A stretch of 64,000 nucleotides of DNA from Sphingomonas sp. HMP6. Lineage in GTDB: Bacteria > Pseudomonadota > Alphaproteobacteria > Sphingomonadales > Sphingomonadaceae. The notes beneath the pieces were generated by a model. That model was not told where the DNA came from, made no database searches, and worked only from the letters and a program-made list of their open reading frames with translations. This document shows positions 9,597 through 17,894 of this stretch, one piece after another; the first letter of the stretch is position 1; every line of letters begins with the position of its first letter. A program made the position numbers and the translations under genes. The stretch is taken from NCBI RefSeq assembly GCF_013374095.1, contig NZ_AP022672.1, positions 1,487,501 to 1,551,500 of the forward strand, given 5' to 3'.

Positions 9597-10070
9597 TCAG
9601 GCTTCGCAGCCGGTCGTGCGGCTGGAATAGGTGATGTTGGCGATCTTCCAAGCACCGTCTTCGCGCACCAGATCGAACAGATCGAACCCGCAATGGTGCA
9701 GCTTGCCGTCGATGTAGAAGGTGTAGCGGCCCCACACGAACGCGACGTCGCCGTCGATTTCGATCGCGGGATTGTACAGCCGTTCCTCGAGCCGCGGCCC
9801 GCCGGGTTTCAGGCCCGTGATGAACTCGTTCATCGAGCGGTGGACGATTTTCCGCGTGCCATCCGTCGCCTCGGTCGCGACCGTCAGATTGCCATCGGCG
9901 CGCACCATCGGCCGCAGCCGCTCCCCATCGCTTGCGGCGATCGCGGCAAAAACGGCGTTGACCGGGGCCATCACCTGCCCTTCCTCGCTGGCGGGCGGGG
10001 GAAGGCCGGTGCCTTTGGGCATCGGCTGGACGGGCGTGATTTGGGCGAGGAGGGCGAGGATCAGGGGCAT
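9597..10070 (-). CDS. NTF2-like (SnoaL/DUF4440-type) exported protein
   Basis: The 157-residue protein has a short hydrophobic N-terminus (MPLILALLAQITPVQP) that could be a signal peptide, and a cone-shaped NTF2-like fold suggested by AVNAVFAAIAASD-like helix text (PVNAVFAAIAASDGERL), then DGDVAFVWGRYTFYIDGKLH and GAWKIANITYSSR. These domains are used as enzymes, binding modules or scaffolds, so no reaction can be assigned. The ATG at 10070 was chosen over longer frames that would translate the neighbouring repeat; a purine-rich site (agaaagaagg) precedes it. Confidence 0.75.
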   Translation of the reverse strand: MPLILALLAQITPVQPMPKGTGLPPPASEEGQVMAPVNAVFAAIAASDGERLRPMVRADGNLTVATEATDGTRKIVHRSMNEFITGLKPGGPRLEERLYNPAIEIDGDVAFVWGRYTFYIDGKLHHCGFDLFDLVREDGAWKIANITYSSRTTGCEA

Positions 10071-10084
10071 GAGCCTTCTTTCTA

Positions 10085-10140
10085 ATTCCTCCCCGAGCTT
10101 GTCTCGGGGAGGGGGACCATGCGAAGCATGGTGGAGGGGT
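10085..10140. repeat. left inverted repeat of the DUF559 cassette
   Basis: It contains two hairpins: cctccccgag/ctcggggagg (10088-10097 with 10103-10112) and accatgc/gcatggt (10116-10122 with 10126-10132, GAA loop), then gtggaggggt. The whole unit reappears in inverse orientation at 10522-10583, with the first hairpin stem and the blocks GGGGGACC and TGGTGGAGGGG conserved. The loops differ between copies. Confidence 0.85.
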
Positions 10141-10168
10141 TGGCGCGGCGCTTGGGGGAGCAAGCACG

Positions 10169-10588
10169 ATGATCAGGGGAACCGGCAAAGCTTGGCACCG
10201 ATCGCGCCAATTGCGCCATGAACTGACGCTGCCCGAGGTGTTGCTCTGGCAGCAGCTGCGCCGCCGCGGCGCTGGTCATAATTGGCGAAAGCAACACGCG
10301 GCGGGCGACTATTCGCTCGACTTCTATTGCGACGCGGCCAAGCTTTGCGTCGAGGTCGACGGCGAGGCGCATAGCAGGGGAGACAGACCAACGCGGGATG
10401 CCGCGCGCGACGCCTGGATGGCCGAACGCGGCATTGTCACCCTTCGTATTCCGGCGGTTGATGTTCTGAGACATCTGGACGGGGTTCTCCGTCTCATCGC
10501 CCTGCGCGCAGGCGAGCGTGCACCCCTCCACCATCCGGCTGCGTCGGACGGTCCCCCTCCCCGAGACGCGCTCGGGGAGGAATGTTAG
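10169..10588 (+). CDS. DUF559 (Vsr-like) endonuclease-domain protein in a repeat-framed cassette
   Basis: This is a small PD-(D/E)XK/Vsr-fold nuclease family protein. The motifs seen are RHELTLPEVLLWQQLRR, then NWRKQHAAGDYSLDFYC (catalytic-type Asp) and LCVEVDGEAHS (E-V-D-G-x-x-H), then RDAWMAERGIVTLRI. It is 139 residues long. Residues from about 119 to the end (PLHHPAASDGPPPRDALGEEC) are encoded by the right-hand inverted repeat and the TAG stop falls just after it. It is transcribed against the surrounding leucine-catabolic genes, which it interrupts. DUF559 proteins have no settled function. A selfish or repeat-maintaining role is inference. Confidence 0.85.
   Translation: MIRGTGKAWHRSRQLRHELTLPEVLLWQQLRRRGAGHNWRKQHAAGDYSLDFYCDAAKLCVEVDGEAHSRGDRPTRDAARDAWMAERGIVTLRIPAVDVLRHLDGVLRLIALRAGERAPLHHPAASDGPPPRDALGEEC
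10522..10583. repeat. right inverted repeat of the DUF559 cassette
   Basis: This is an inverted copy of the 10085-10140 repeat. The stem cctccccgag/ctcggggagg recurs at 10556-10565 and 10571-10580, and a second imperfect hairpin spans accatccg/cggacggt at about 10529-10552. It overlaps the last 20 or so codons of the DUF559 gene. Confidence 0.85.
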
Positions 10589-10605
10589 GCAGGCGCTGGC
10601 CTCCC

Positions 10606-12207
10606 TCACATCCGGAACACCCCGAAGCTCGGCCGCTCCGGGATCGGCGCATTGAGCGTTGCCGCGAACGCCAGCCCGAGCACATCGCGGGTCTGCGCCG
10701 GGTCGATGATCCCATCGTCCCACAGCCGCGCGGTGGCGTACCACGGGTTGCCTTCGTCCTCATATTTCTGGCGGATCGGGGCCTTGAAGAACTCGGCCTG
10801 TTCTTCGCTCCAGGAGTCGGCATCGCGGTGGACGGTGGCCAGCACCGACGCCGCCTGCTCCCCGCCCATCACCGAGATGCGGCTGTTGGGCCAGCTAAAC
10901 AGGAAACGCGGCGAATAGGCCCGCCCGCACATGCCGTAATTGCCCGCCCCGAAGCTGCCACCGATCAGCACGGTGATCTTGGGCACGCTTGCGGTCGCAA
11001 CCGCCGTGACGAGCTTCGCGCCATGCTTGGCGATGCCTTCGGCCTCATAGCGGCCACCGACCATGAAGCCCGAGATGTTCTGCAGGAACAGCAACGGAAT
11101 TCGCCGCTGGCACGCCAGTTCGATGAAATGCGCGCCCTTCTGCGCGCTCTCGCTGAACAGCACGCCATTATTGGCGAGGATCGCGACCGGAATGCCCCAG
11201 ATGTGCGCAAAGCCACACACCAGCGATGTGCCGTAGAGCGCCTTGAACTCGTGAAACTCCGACCCGTCGACCAGCCGCGCGATGATCTCGTGCACGTCAT
11301 ACGGCGCGCGCACGTCGCTCGGCACCACGCCGTACAATTCCTCGGCATCGAATTTCGGCGGGCGCGGCTCTTTGAGGTTCACCGGCGCCTGCACCTGCGG
11401 CTGCAAGGTCGAGACGATATCGCGCACGATCGTCAGCGCGTGCTCATCATTCTCCGCCACATGATCGACCACGCCCGATTTGCGCCCGTGCGTGTCCGCG
11501 CCGCCGAGTTCCTCGGCGGAAATCACTTCGCCCGTCGCGGCCTTCACCAGCGGCGGGCCGGCGAGGAAGATCGTCCCCTGCCCGCGCACGATGATCGTCT
11601 CGTCGGACATGGCGGGCACGTACGCGCCGCCCGCAGTACACGACCCCATCACGCACGCGATCTGCGGGATGCCCTTGGCGCTCATATTCGCCTGGTTGAA
11701 GAAGATCCGCCCGAAATGGTCGCGATCGGGGAAGACTTCGGCCTGATGCGGCAAATTCGCCCCGCCGCTGTCGACGAGGTAGATGCACGGCAGCATGTTC
11801 GCCTCGGCAATCTCCTGCGCGCGGAGGTGCTTCTTGACGGTCAGCGGATAATAGGTGCCGCCCTTCACGGTCGCATCGTTGCACACGATCATGCACTGCC
11901 GCCCCGAGACGCGCCCGATCCCGGCGATCACGCCAGCACCGGGCACATCATCATCGTACAGCCCGTTGGCCACGAGTTGCCCGATCTCAAGAAACGGCGA
12001 GCCTGGATCGAGCAACCGCTCCACCCGCTCACGCGGAAGGAGCTTGCCGCGCGCGGTGTGGCGTTCGCGGCTCTTCTCATTTCCGCCGAGCGCAGCCTGC
12101 GCGACATCGGCGCGGAGGTGCTCCACCAGCGCGCGGTTGTGCGCGGCATTGGCGCGGAAGGTTTCGCTCTCGGGGGAGAGCGCGGAGGTAAGGATCGGGG
12201 CTGTCAT
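10606..12207 (-). CDS. mccB: methylcrotonoyl-CoA carboxylase beta (carboxyltransferase) subunit
   Basis: The carboxyltransferase half of MCC converts 3-methylcrotonyl-CoA to 3-methylglutaconyl-CoA. The 533-residue crotonase-fold protein has the family blocks [59 protein letters not shown] and [19 protein letters not shown]. The strong match of [11 protein letters not shown] and [16 protein letters not shown] to MCC/geranyl-CoA type subunits sets it apart from PccB. It starts 3 bp beyond the stop of the small membrane protein gene, which implies one transcript with ivd. Equivalent Pseudomonas symbol: liuB. Confidence 0.93.
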   Translation of the reverse strand: MTAPILTSALSPESETFRANAAHNRALVEHLRADVAQAALGGNEKSRERHTARGKLLPRERVERLLDPGSPFLEIGQLVANGLYDDDVPGAGVIAGIGRVSGRQCMIVCNDATVKGGTYYPLTVKKHLRAQEIAEANMLPCIYLVDSGGANLPHQAEVFPDRDHFGRIFFNQANMSAKGIPQIACVMGSCTAGGAYVPAMSDETIIVRGQGTIFLAGPPLVKAATGEVISAEELGGADTHGRKSGVVDHVAENDEHALTIVRDIVSTLQPQVQAPVNLKEPRPPKFDAEELYGVVPSDVRAPYDVHEIIARLVDGSEFHEFKALYGTSLVCGFAHIWGIPVAILANNGVLFSESAQKGAHFIELACQRRIPLLFLQNISGFMVGGRYEAEGIAKHGAKLVTAVATASVPKITVLIGGSFGAGNYGMCGRAYSPRFLFSWPNSRISVMGGEQAASVLATVHRDADSWSEEQAEFFKAPIRQKYEDEGNPWYATARLWDDGIIDPAQTRDVLGLAFAATLNAPIPERPSFGVFRM

Positions 12208-12210
12208 AAT

Positions 12211-12459
12211 TTAATCAAGTTTGTCACGGTTCGTCCTGCGTCCAACGAAATAACCAATCGCAAAGAGAGCGCCCATGACAACCAACTGAAAGAGGGCCTG
12301 ATAGACGTAGGCTACGCCCACCGGAACTTTCATCACCGCCATTGACGCATAAGCCAAACCAATTGCGACAACGGCGACAATCAGGAACGGGCGTAAGCCA
12401 AGCCTCTCAGTGCGCATGCCAAAAAAGAACGCGAATATCATTGCCGCCAAGCCGATCAT
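12211..12459 (-). CDS. small membrane protein in the leucine operon
   Basis: This is an 82-residue protein with three predicted membrane helices (IGLAAMIFAFFFGM, FLIVAVVAIGLAYASMAV, ALFQLVVMGALFAIGYFVG) and a basic C-terminus (GRRTNRDKLD). The ATG at 12459 was chosen because a near-perfect Shine-Dalgarno (aaggagg) precedes it; an ATG at 12486 would overlap ivd. It sits tightly between ivd and mccB. No family is recognised, and a link to branched-chain acid uptake or to the carboxylase is speculative. Confidence 0.72.
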   Translation of the reverse strand: MIGLAAMIFAFFFGMRTERLGLRPFLIVAVVAIGLAYASMAVMKVPVGVAYVYQALFQLVVMGALFAIGYFVGRRTNRDKLD

Positions 12460-12472
12460 CCCCCACCCCTCC

Positions 12473-13624
12473 TTAGTTTGCCCCAATCAACTCGCGCCCG
12501 ATCAGCATACGGCGGATCTCGTTGGTCCCCGCCCCGATGTCGAGCAGCTTCGCGTCACGGTAGAACCGCTCGACCGGCCAATCCTTGGTATAGCCCGCCC
12601 CACCGAGCGCCTGCACCGCCTCGTTTGCCACGCGCACGGCATTTTCGCTCGCCAGCAGGATCGCGCCCGCCGCGTCGAAGCGCGTGGTCTTGCCCGCGTC
12701 GCAACTCCGCGCGACCGCGTAGACATAGGCCCGGGCCGAATTGAGCGCGACATACATGTCGGCGATCTTGCCCTGCATTAGCTGGAATGCGCCGATCGGC
12801 TTGCCGAACTGCTGCCGCTCGCGCACGTAGGGCACGACCACGTCGAGGCACGCCTGCATGATGCCGAGCTGGATGCCCGCCAGCACGGTGCGCTCGTAAT
12901 CGAGCCCCGACATCAACACGCCGACGCCGCCATTGACCGGGCCCATGATGTTCTCGTCCGGAACCTCGCAATCGGTGAACACCAGTTCCGCCGTCGGGCT
13001 CCCACGCATCCCCATCTTGTCGATTTTCTGCCCGATCGCGAAGCCTGGCATATCCTTTTCGATCAGGAAGGTGGTGATGCCGCCGCTGCCGGTGCCGGTC
13101 TTGGCATAGACCACCAACGTGTCGGCATAAGCGGCATTGGTGATCCAGAACTTCGTGCCGTTAAGGACGTACCCGCCCTGCACCTTGTCGGCCTTCAGCT
13201 TCATGCCGACCACGTCCGACCCCGCGCCCGATTCGGACATGGCGAGGCTGCCGACATGCTCGCCCGAAATCAGCTTGGGCAGATATTTCGCCTTCTGCTC
13301 CGGGTTCGCCCAGCGCGCGATCTGGTTGACGCACAGGTTGGAATGCGCGCCATAGCTGAGGCCGACAGAGGCAGAGGCGCGCGACACTTCCTCGCACGCG
13401 ATGACATGTTCGAGATAGCCGAGCCCGAGGCCGCCATCGTCCTCCGACACGGTAATGCCGTGTAAGCCCAGCGCACCCATTTCGGGCCAAAGATTTTGGG
13501 GAAACCAATCCTCCGCATCGACCTTCGCCGCGATCGGCGCGATCCGGTCGGTCGCGAAACGCTGCGTCGTATCGCGAATCATGTCGGCGGTTTCGCCCAA
13601 CGCAAAGTCCATCTCGGCGATCAT
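12473..13624 (-). CDS. ivd: isovaleryl-CoA dehydrogenase
   Basis: This FAD acyl-CoA dehydrogenase oxidises isovaleryl-CoA to 3-methylcrotonyl-CoA, the substrate of MCC encoded downstream. The 383-residue protein starts at the ATG at 13624 (MIAEMDFALGETADMIRD). Diagnostic blocks are LSYGAHSNLCVNQIARW, LAMSESGAGSDVVGMKLKA and KFWITNAAYADTLVVYAKT. The LMSGLDYERTVLAG block carries the glutamate at the isovaleryl-type catalytic position. The C-terminus has GGAGYTKDWPVERFYRDAKL. First gene of the cluster; a tRNA gene lies upstream on the other strand. Equivalent Pseudomonas symbol: liuA. Confidence 0.94.
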   Translation of the reverse strand: MIAEMDFALGETADMIRDTTQRFATDRIAPIAAKVDAEDWFPQNLWPEMGALGLHGITVSEDDGGLGLGYLEHVIACEEVSRASASVGLSYGAHSNLCVNQIARWANPEQKAKYLPKLISGEHVGSLAMSESGAGSDVVGMKLKADKVQGGYVLNGTKFWITNAAYADTLVVYAKTGTGSGGITTFLIEKDMPGFAIGQKIDKMGMRGSPTAELVFTDCEVPDENIMGPVNGGVGVLMSGLDYERTVLAGIQLGIMQACLDVVVPYVRERQQFGKPIGAFQLMQGKIADMYVALNSARAYVYAVARSCDAGKTTRFDAAGAILLASENAVRVANEAVQALGGAGYTKDWPVERFYRDAKLLDIGAGTNEIRRMLIGRELIGAN

Positions 13625-13747
13625 CACACTCTCCAACGCGCCCTTGCTGCGGGCCTTTCGCCCTCGATAGCGTGTGTCACGGCAAAGCGTAAGAGCACTA
13701 CAGCTGCGTTGACGACCCGGCGTTGAATGTGGCAAGCGCCCCCAATC

Positions 13748-13821
13748 GCGGGTGTAGCTCAATGGTAGAGCTTTTGCTTCCCAAGCAAGTGACGAGGGTT
13801 CGATTCCCTTCACCCGCTCCA
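13748..13821 (+). tRNA. tRNA-Gly(CCC)
   Basis: This is a full cloverleaf of 74 nt with an encoded CCA: acceptor GCGGGTG/CACCCGC, D arm GCTC..GAGC, anticodon arm TTTGC-TTCCCAA-GCAAG giving anticodon CCC, and T arm GAGGG-TTCGATT-CCCTT. Discriminator T. An IS3-family element is inserted about 60 bp downstream. Confidence 0.96.
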
Positions 13822-13911
13822 AGCGCATACGTTGGTGTCCCGGCCGAACAGTTAGGTGACCACGTACCGAAAACGGCGGATTGAGCTGCTGCCGGTCCCA
13901 TGGACACCGAG

Positions 13912-14773
13912 TTAGGCTACATGAGCCTGCTTCTCGAAGTCCATGGGGCTGAGATAACCCAAGGTCGAGTGCCTGCGCGTGGGATTGTAGAAGCGTTCGA
14001 TGTAATCGAACACGTCCTGCCTTGCCTGATTGCGCGTGCGGTAGGTTTTGCGCGCGATCCGTTCGGTCTTCAGCGAGGAGAAGAAGCTCTCCATCGCAGC
14101 GTTGTCCCAGACATTGCCGGAGCGGCTCATCGAGCATGTGACCCCGTTGTCGGCCATCAGTCGCTGGAACTGCTCGCTGGTATATTGGCTGCCCTGGTCC
14201 GAGTGGTGCAGCAGCGCATCGGGCTTGCCACGCCGCCAGATCGCCATGACCAGCGCGTCGGTGACGAGCTGCGCCGTCATCGTGTCGCTCATCGACCAGC
14301 CGACCACCCGCCTTGAGAACAGGTCGATCACCGCGGCTGCGTACAGCCATCCTTCGGCGGTCCAGATGTAAGTGAAGTCGGCAACCCACTTCTGGTTGGG
14401 CGCGTCGGCGTTGAACTGCCGATCGAGCACATTGCCGGCAATAACCGAGCGCACACCATCGTCCTTGGGAAGGCCCCGGCGGCGCGGGCGTGCCATCAAC
14501 CCGTGCAGGCGCATCAGCCGCTCGACACGATGCAGGCCACAGACGAGGCCTTCGGCCAAGAGATCGTGCCAGACGCGACGCGCACCATAAGTCCGGTAGC
14601 TGGAGATGAAGCTGGCGCGGATCTTCCCTGCATACTCTTCATCGCTGCGCGACCGGGCGCTCGGCGCCCGCACAAGCCAGGCGTGGAAGCCACTGCGCGA
14701 GACATCGAGCGCCTCGCAAATCCACGACACCGGCCAGATCCCCTCGATGCTTTGCAATGAACCCGAACCTCAT
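13912..14773 (-). pseudogene. IS3-family transposase OrfB, probably frameshifted near its start
   Basis: This is a DDE integrase-core transposase. The catalytic residues are visible in WVADFTYIW (D), LLHHSDQGSQYTS (D) and AAMESFFSSLKTE (E). A helical HTH_21-like part (RIRASFISSYRTYGARRVW-like text) precedes the core. The expected start ATG at 14773 overlaps the orfA stop and reads MRFGFIAKHR, but the run of four G (14740-14743 on the plus strand as CCCC) puts the following GIWPVSWICEALDVSRSGF in another frame. Family members read HR..WPV without a break, so one extra G is likely. The stop lies inside the left terminal repeat. Confidence 0.8.
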
Positions 14774-15060
14774 ATCGAGTCCCTCGCAAAGTAGGCCGCG
14801 GCTTTTTTTAGGATGTCGCGTTCGGCCTTCATCCGGGCCAACTCGCGGCGCAGCCGCTCAATCTCCTGCTGCTCCGGCTTCATCTGGCCGTTGCCGGGGA
14901 ATGCCGATTGGGGATCGGCTTCCGCTTCGCGGACCCATTTGCGCAGCACGTTCTCGTGCAGGTCCAGGTCGTGGGCAGCCTGGGCCACCGCCACGCCCCG
15001 ATCGCGGACCAACTTCACCGCCTCGAGTTTGAACTCTCGGCTGAACTTCCGTCGTTGCAT
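14770..15060 (-). CDS. IS3-family transposase OrfA
   Basis: This 96-residue DNA-binding subunit has a helix-turn-helix (RKFSREFKLEAVKLVRDRG, then VAQAAHDLDLHENVLRKWV) and a C-terminal leucine-zipper-like helix (IERLRRELARMKAERDILKK). A run of seven A on the coding strand (14803-14809) lies in CTAAAAAAAGCC near its end, the usual place for programmed -1 frameshifting that makes the OrfAB fusion. Confidence 0.92.
   Translation of the reverse strand: MQRRKFSREFKLEAVKLVRDRGVAVAQAAHDLDLHENVLRKWVREAEADPQSAFPGNGQMKPEQQEIERLRRELARMKAERDILKKAAAYFARDSI
14803..14809 (-). other. A7 slippery site for programmed -1 frameshift
   Basis: This is a heptamer of A on the coding strand, 11 codons before the orfA stop. 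A -1 slip here enters the frame of the ATG at 14773. Typical of IS3 elements. Confidence 0.7.
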
Positions 15061-15314
15061 TTACACCCTCCGGTTCCGAAAACACCTTATCTCGGTGTCC
15101 ACGAAACCGGCAGCAGCTCAGATTGTCAAAGACGCGCTACGATCGCGCGACGTAGAGCAACGCCGCTCGGTTAGGGGCGCGATGCGACTCTACTGGGCAC
15201 ACGCCCTCCCACAGCCCGACATTTATTTTCGCTATCCCCATTAATTTGGTTGAGAGACGCTCGCTTCGGCAATATCATTGTGCCGTAAATTCAAGCGTTT
15301 CCCGGGGGGGACAC

Positions 15315-17876
15315 ATGAAGGTGATCAAGCTGGCGGGCGTCTCGCTTCTCGTGATGCAGCTGGCCGCGTGCAGTGGCAGTGGCGGCGGTGCCGGCCCCGT
15401 CAATTCCACCCCGACGCCACCGACGTCACCGACACCCACGCCCGCTCCGTCACCAACGCCCGCTCCTACTCCAACGCCTACCCCATCGGGTCCTACGTCG
15501 AATCCATCGCTCATCACGCTGGTCGCAAGCGAAGATTTCGCGAACGATGCCGCGACCGGTACCGTCAGTTTCCCGACCAGCGGCGCGGCACCGACCAATA
15601 CCGCTGCGCAAGCGACCGCGACCGTTCGTTACGATTTGGCGTCGCGCGGCTATACCGTCACGGTCGCCGGGCGGAGCCAATCCTTCCTGCCGGCTGATCT
15701 CGACGCCGCACAATCTAACGCGACGACAGCAGTCTATGTGAAGCGCAACGGCTCGACCACTGATTCGCTGACGGTTACCAAGCCGGGCACCTCGGGGCGT
15801 TTCACCTATCAATATGTCGCAGGCGGTTTCTGGCAGCGCACCATCAATGGTACGAGCACGATCTCGGGCAGTTTCGATGCGACGGCATTCGGGGTGCGGA
15901 CGCCCGACACGGCGGTACCGCGTACCGGCCGCGCCGAATATGCCGTCGATCTGCTTGGGGTCGAGACGACGGGTAACAACGTTTTCGGCATTACCGGCCA
16001 AGGCCTGACCCAGATCGACTTCCCGAGCGGCACCGTCCTCACCAACGGAACCTCGACGGCGGCGATCAGCGGATCGGGCACATTTTCGAGCCAGGCGCGT
16101 CTCTCGAGTGCCTCGAACAGCTTCACCGGGAACTTCCAGTTCAACGATTTCGGCGTTTTCATCGGCCAGATCGACGGAAAGCTCTATGGCCCCGCCGCGT
16201 AGGAGATCGGCGCAGCCTTTTCCGCGCGACAAAGCGACGGCCGTGTCGTTGTTGGCGCGCTAACCGGTCGCGGGGGCAGCGTCACGACGCTGAACACCAC
16301 GGTCACCGCCCCAACGGTCAACGCCTTTTTCGACAATGATGCCGCCACCTTGCGGACATTGCTTACCGGCGGATCGGGGACAAACGCTACCACCGGCACC
16401 TTTTCCGACAGCAGCGCCAGCGCCACGCCTCTGGTCGTCAATTACGATGCAACCACGCGCGCTTACACGCTGGTCGCTGCCGACCGCTCGGCGTCTTTCG
16501 GCGGCATTCCGGGCGGCGACACCTTCGCCGGCCCCAACCGCAACACCTTCTTTTACGACCGCGTCCTGCCGACCACGCAATATGTCCAGGGCAGGCGCTG
16601 GTATTCGGTTCGGAACGTTGCCGGGGGATCGGGCTATGTCTTCACCGACACCGCCTTCGGTATTCGCACCGCCGATGCCGCACTGCCGCGCACGGGCATG
16701 GCCGGATACAATGTCGCGATGTTCGGGTCGGCCGCCGACGCGGACCTTCCCAATCTAACCGATTTCGGTGGCCGCGGGTTGATGACGGTCAACCTCGCGA
16801 CCGGCGCGATCAGCGCGAGCGGCACGCTCGATTACCGTGAGGATTATTACATTGCTGGCCGCCCGGTCCGCACCGGCTCGGGCACCTTTTCGATCGCCGC
16901 AACACTGTCGAGCAGTGCCAACGTTTTCGCAGGGACGATCAACCTCACCGGCTTCGGCACCTATTCGGGCGCACTGAACGGGCGCTTTTATGGTCCGACC
17001 GGCGAAGAGGTCGGCGCCGCCTTCGCTACATCGGATGGAACCGGCGGCTACGCCACTGGTGTGCTGACCGGCATCAGGGACCCGGCGATTTTTGCGACCG
17101 TGCCCGGCCTTGCGACGCTAACGGCAACGACGAGGCTCGACGGGATCGTCTATGCCCCACAATTTCTCGCCGGGCCAAATCGCGACACATACATCGTCTA
17201 CGATCCCGCTACGCAGACCTATAGTTACTTCCCGTCCAATCCGACCAATGCTGCGGCCCTGGCGTATAAATTCGGGCCGGGCCAGATCGTGGCGGCAAAC
17301 AGCAACGCAGTCACCACTGCCTATGCGACAACCGGCCCAGCCGGACAGTTCAACGCCACCGACACTGTCGCCGCGACCTTCTTCAATCCGGGGGCTGGCA
17401 ATACCAAACTCGCGCTCACTTATACCAGCTTCGCTGATGTGATCGTGACCGAGGCGCGTGGCGTAAGCAACCAGAGCTATGCCGTGTTCGGCATAGGGAC
17501 ACCGAGCGCGCAAATGCCGCGAACCGGCAGCGCGAGTTATGATGGGATCGTCTATGGTCGTGGCCAATCGGCAACTGGTAACTGGTCGCTCGACGGGACC
17601 AGCACGCTGGACGCCAATTTTGGCTCTGGCACCTTCACGAGCGCGCTCTCCATCGCCGCGCGTGATCGCACGACCAGCGTGGTCACCACGCTTGCCCCGC
17701 TTACTTTTTCAGGCAGCATTACCGGAACCGGTTTCGCCGATACCTTCAACACCTTCACAGGCAATTTTTATGGCCAGAATGCCGCCGAGTTTGGCGCGTT
17801 TTTCAGCCGCAACGTCACCGATCCGACGCTTGGCACGCTTGGCGTGACGGGCATCGCCGTCGGCAAAAAACGCTAA
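15315..17876 (+). pseudogene. TbpB-like surface lipoprotein, interrupted by an in-frame TAG
   Basis: A lipoprotein signal (MKVIKLAGVSLLVMQLAAC, lipobox LAAC) is followed by a Thr/Pro-rich linker, then three successive beta-rich units. Each unit ends in the TbpB-type barrel signature: KLYGPAA-stop-EIGAAF at 16184-16220, RFYGPTGEEVGAAF, and NFYGQNAAEFGAFF. The TAG at 16200-16202 is codon 296; the same frame then stays open to 17876, giving 853 positions in all with no other stop. The alignment of the three signatures shows that the TAG replaces a residue (E or A in the others). The 295-residue product alone is a lipoprotein with one complete barrel-like unit. The Slam-type gene 18 bp downstream suggests surface display. 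Its ligand is unknown. Confidence 0.82.
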
Positions 17877-17894
17877 GCCTCAAGCGCGATCGCA

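Larger units (their letters stand above)
13882..15120 (-). mobile_element. IS3-family insertion sequence, 1239 bp, 3-bp target duplication
   Basis: The ends are inverted repeats of about 35 bp: left 13882-13916 starting TGAGCTGCTGCCGGT and right 15085-15120 ending ACCGGCAGCAGCTCA, with a second shared block TGGACACCGAG. The directly flanking GAT at 13879-13881 and 15121-15123 is a 3-bp target duplication, as expected for IS3. It carries orfA and orfB on the minus strand. The clean duplication and ends suggest recent insertion, although orfB appears frameshifted. Confidence 0.93.

Noticed and set aside
7939..9630. Long plus-strand open frame of about 560 codons opposite MCC alpha
   Set aside because: It has no domain text, is rich in Arg/His/Asp, and lies antisense to a clear biotin carboxylase gene.
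9556..10188. N-terminal extension of the acyltransferase frame to 10188
   Set aside because: The extension would translate the NTF2-like gene in another frame and the intergenic repeat; the domain starts at 9555 or 9528.
10085..10583. CRISPR-like array
   Set aside because: There are only two repeat copies, in inverse orientation, with a gene between them, and no spacer series.
10582..12345. Long plus-strand open frame opposite mccB
   Set aside because: It is antisense to the clearly recognisable carboxyltransferase, and its Arg/His-rich text shows no motif.
13625..14389. Upstream extension of the isovaleryl-CoA dehydrogenase frame
   Set aside because: It runs through the tRNA gene and into the IS element; the real start is the ATG at 13624.
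15373..15741. Arg/Pro/His-rich frame within the lipoprotein gene
   Set aside because: It reads the Thr/Pro linker region in a different frame; no independent start signal.
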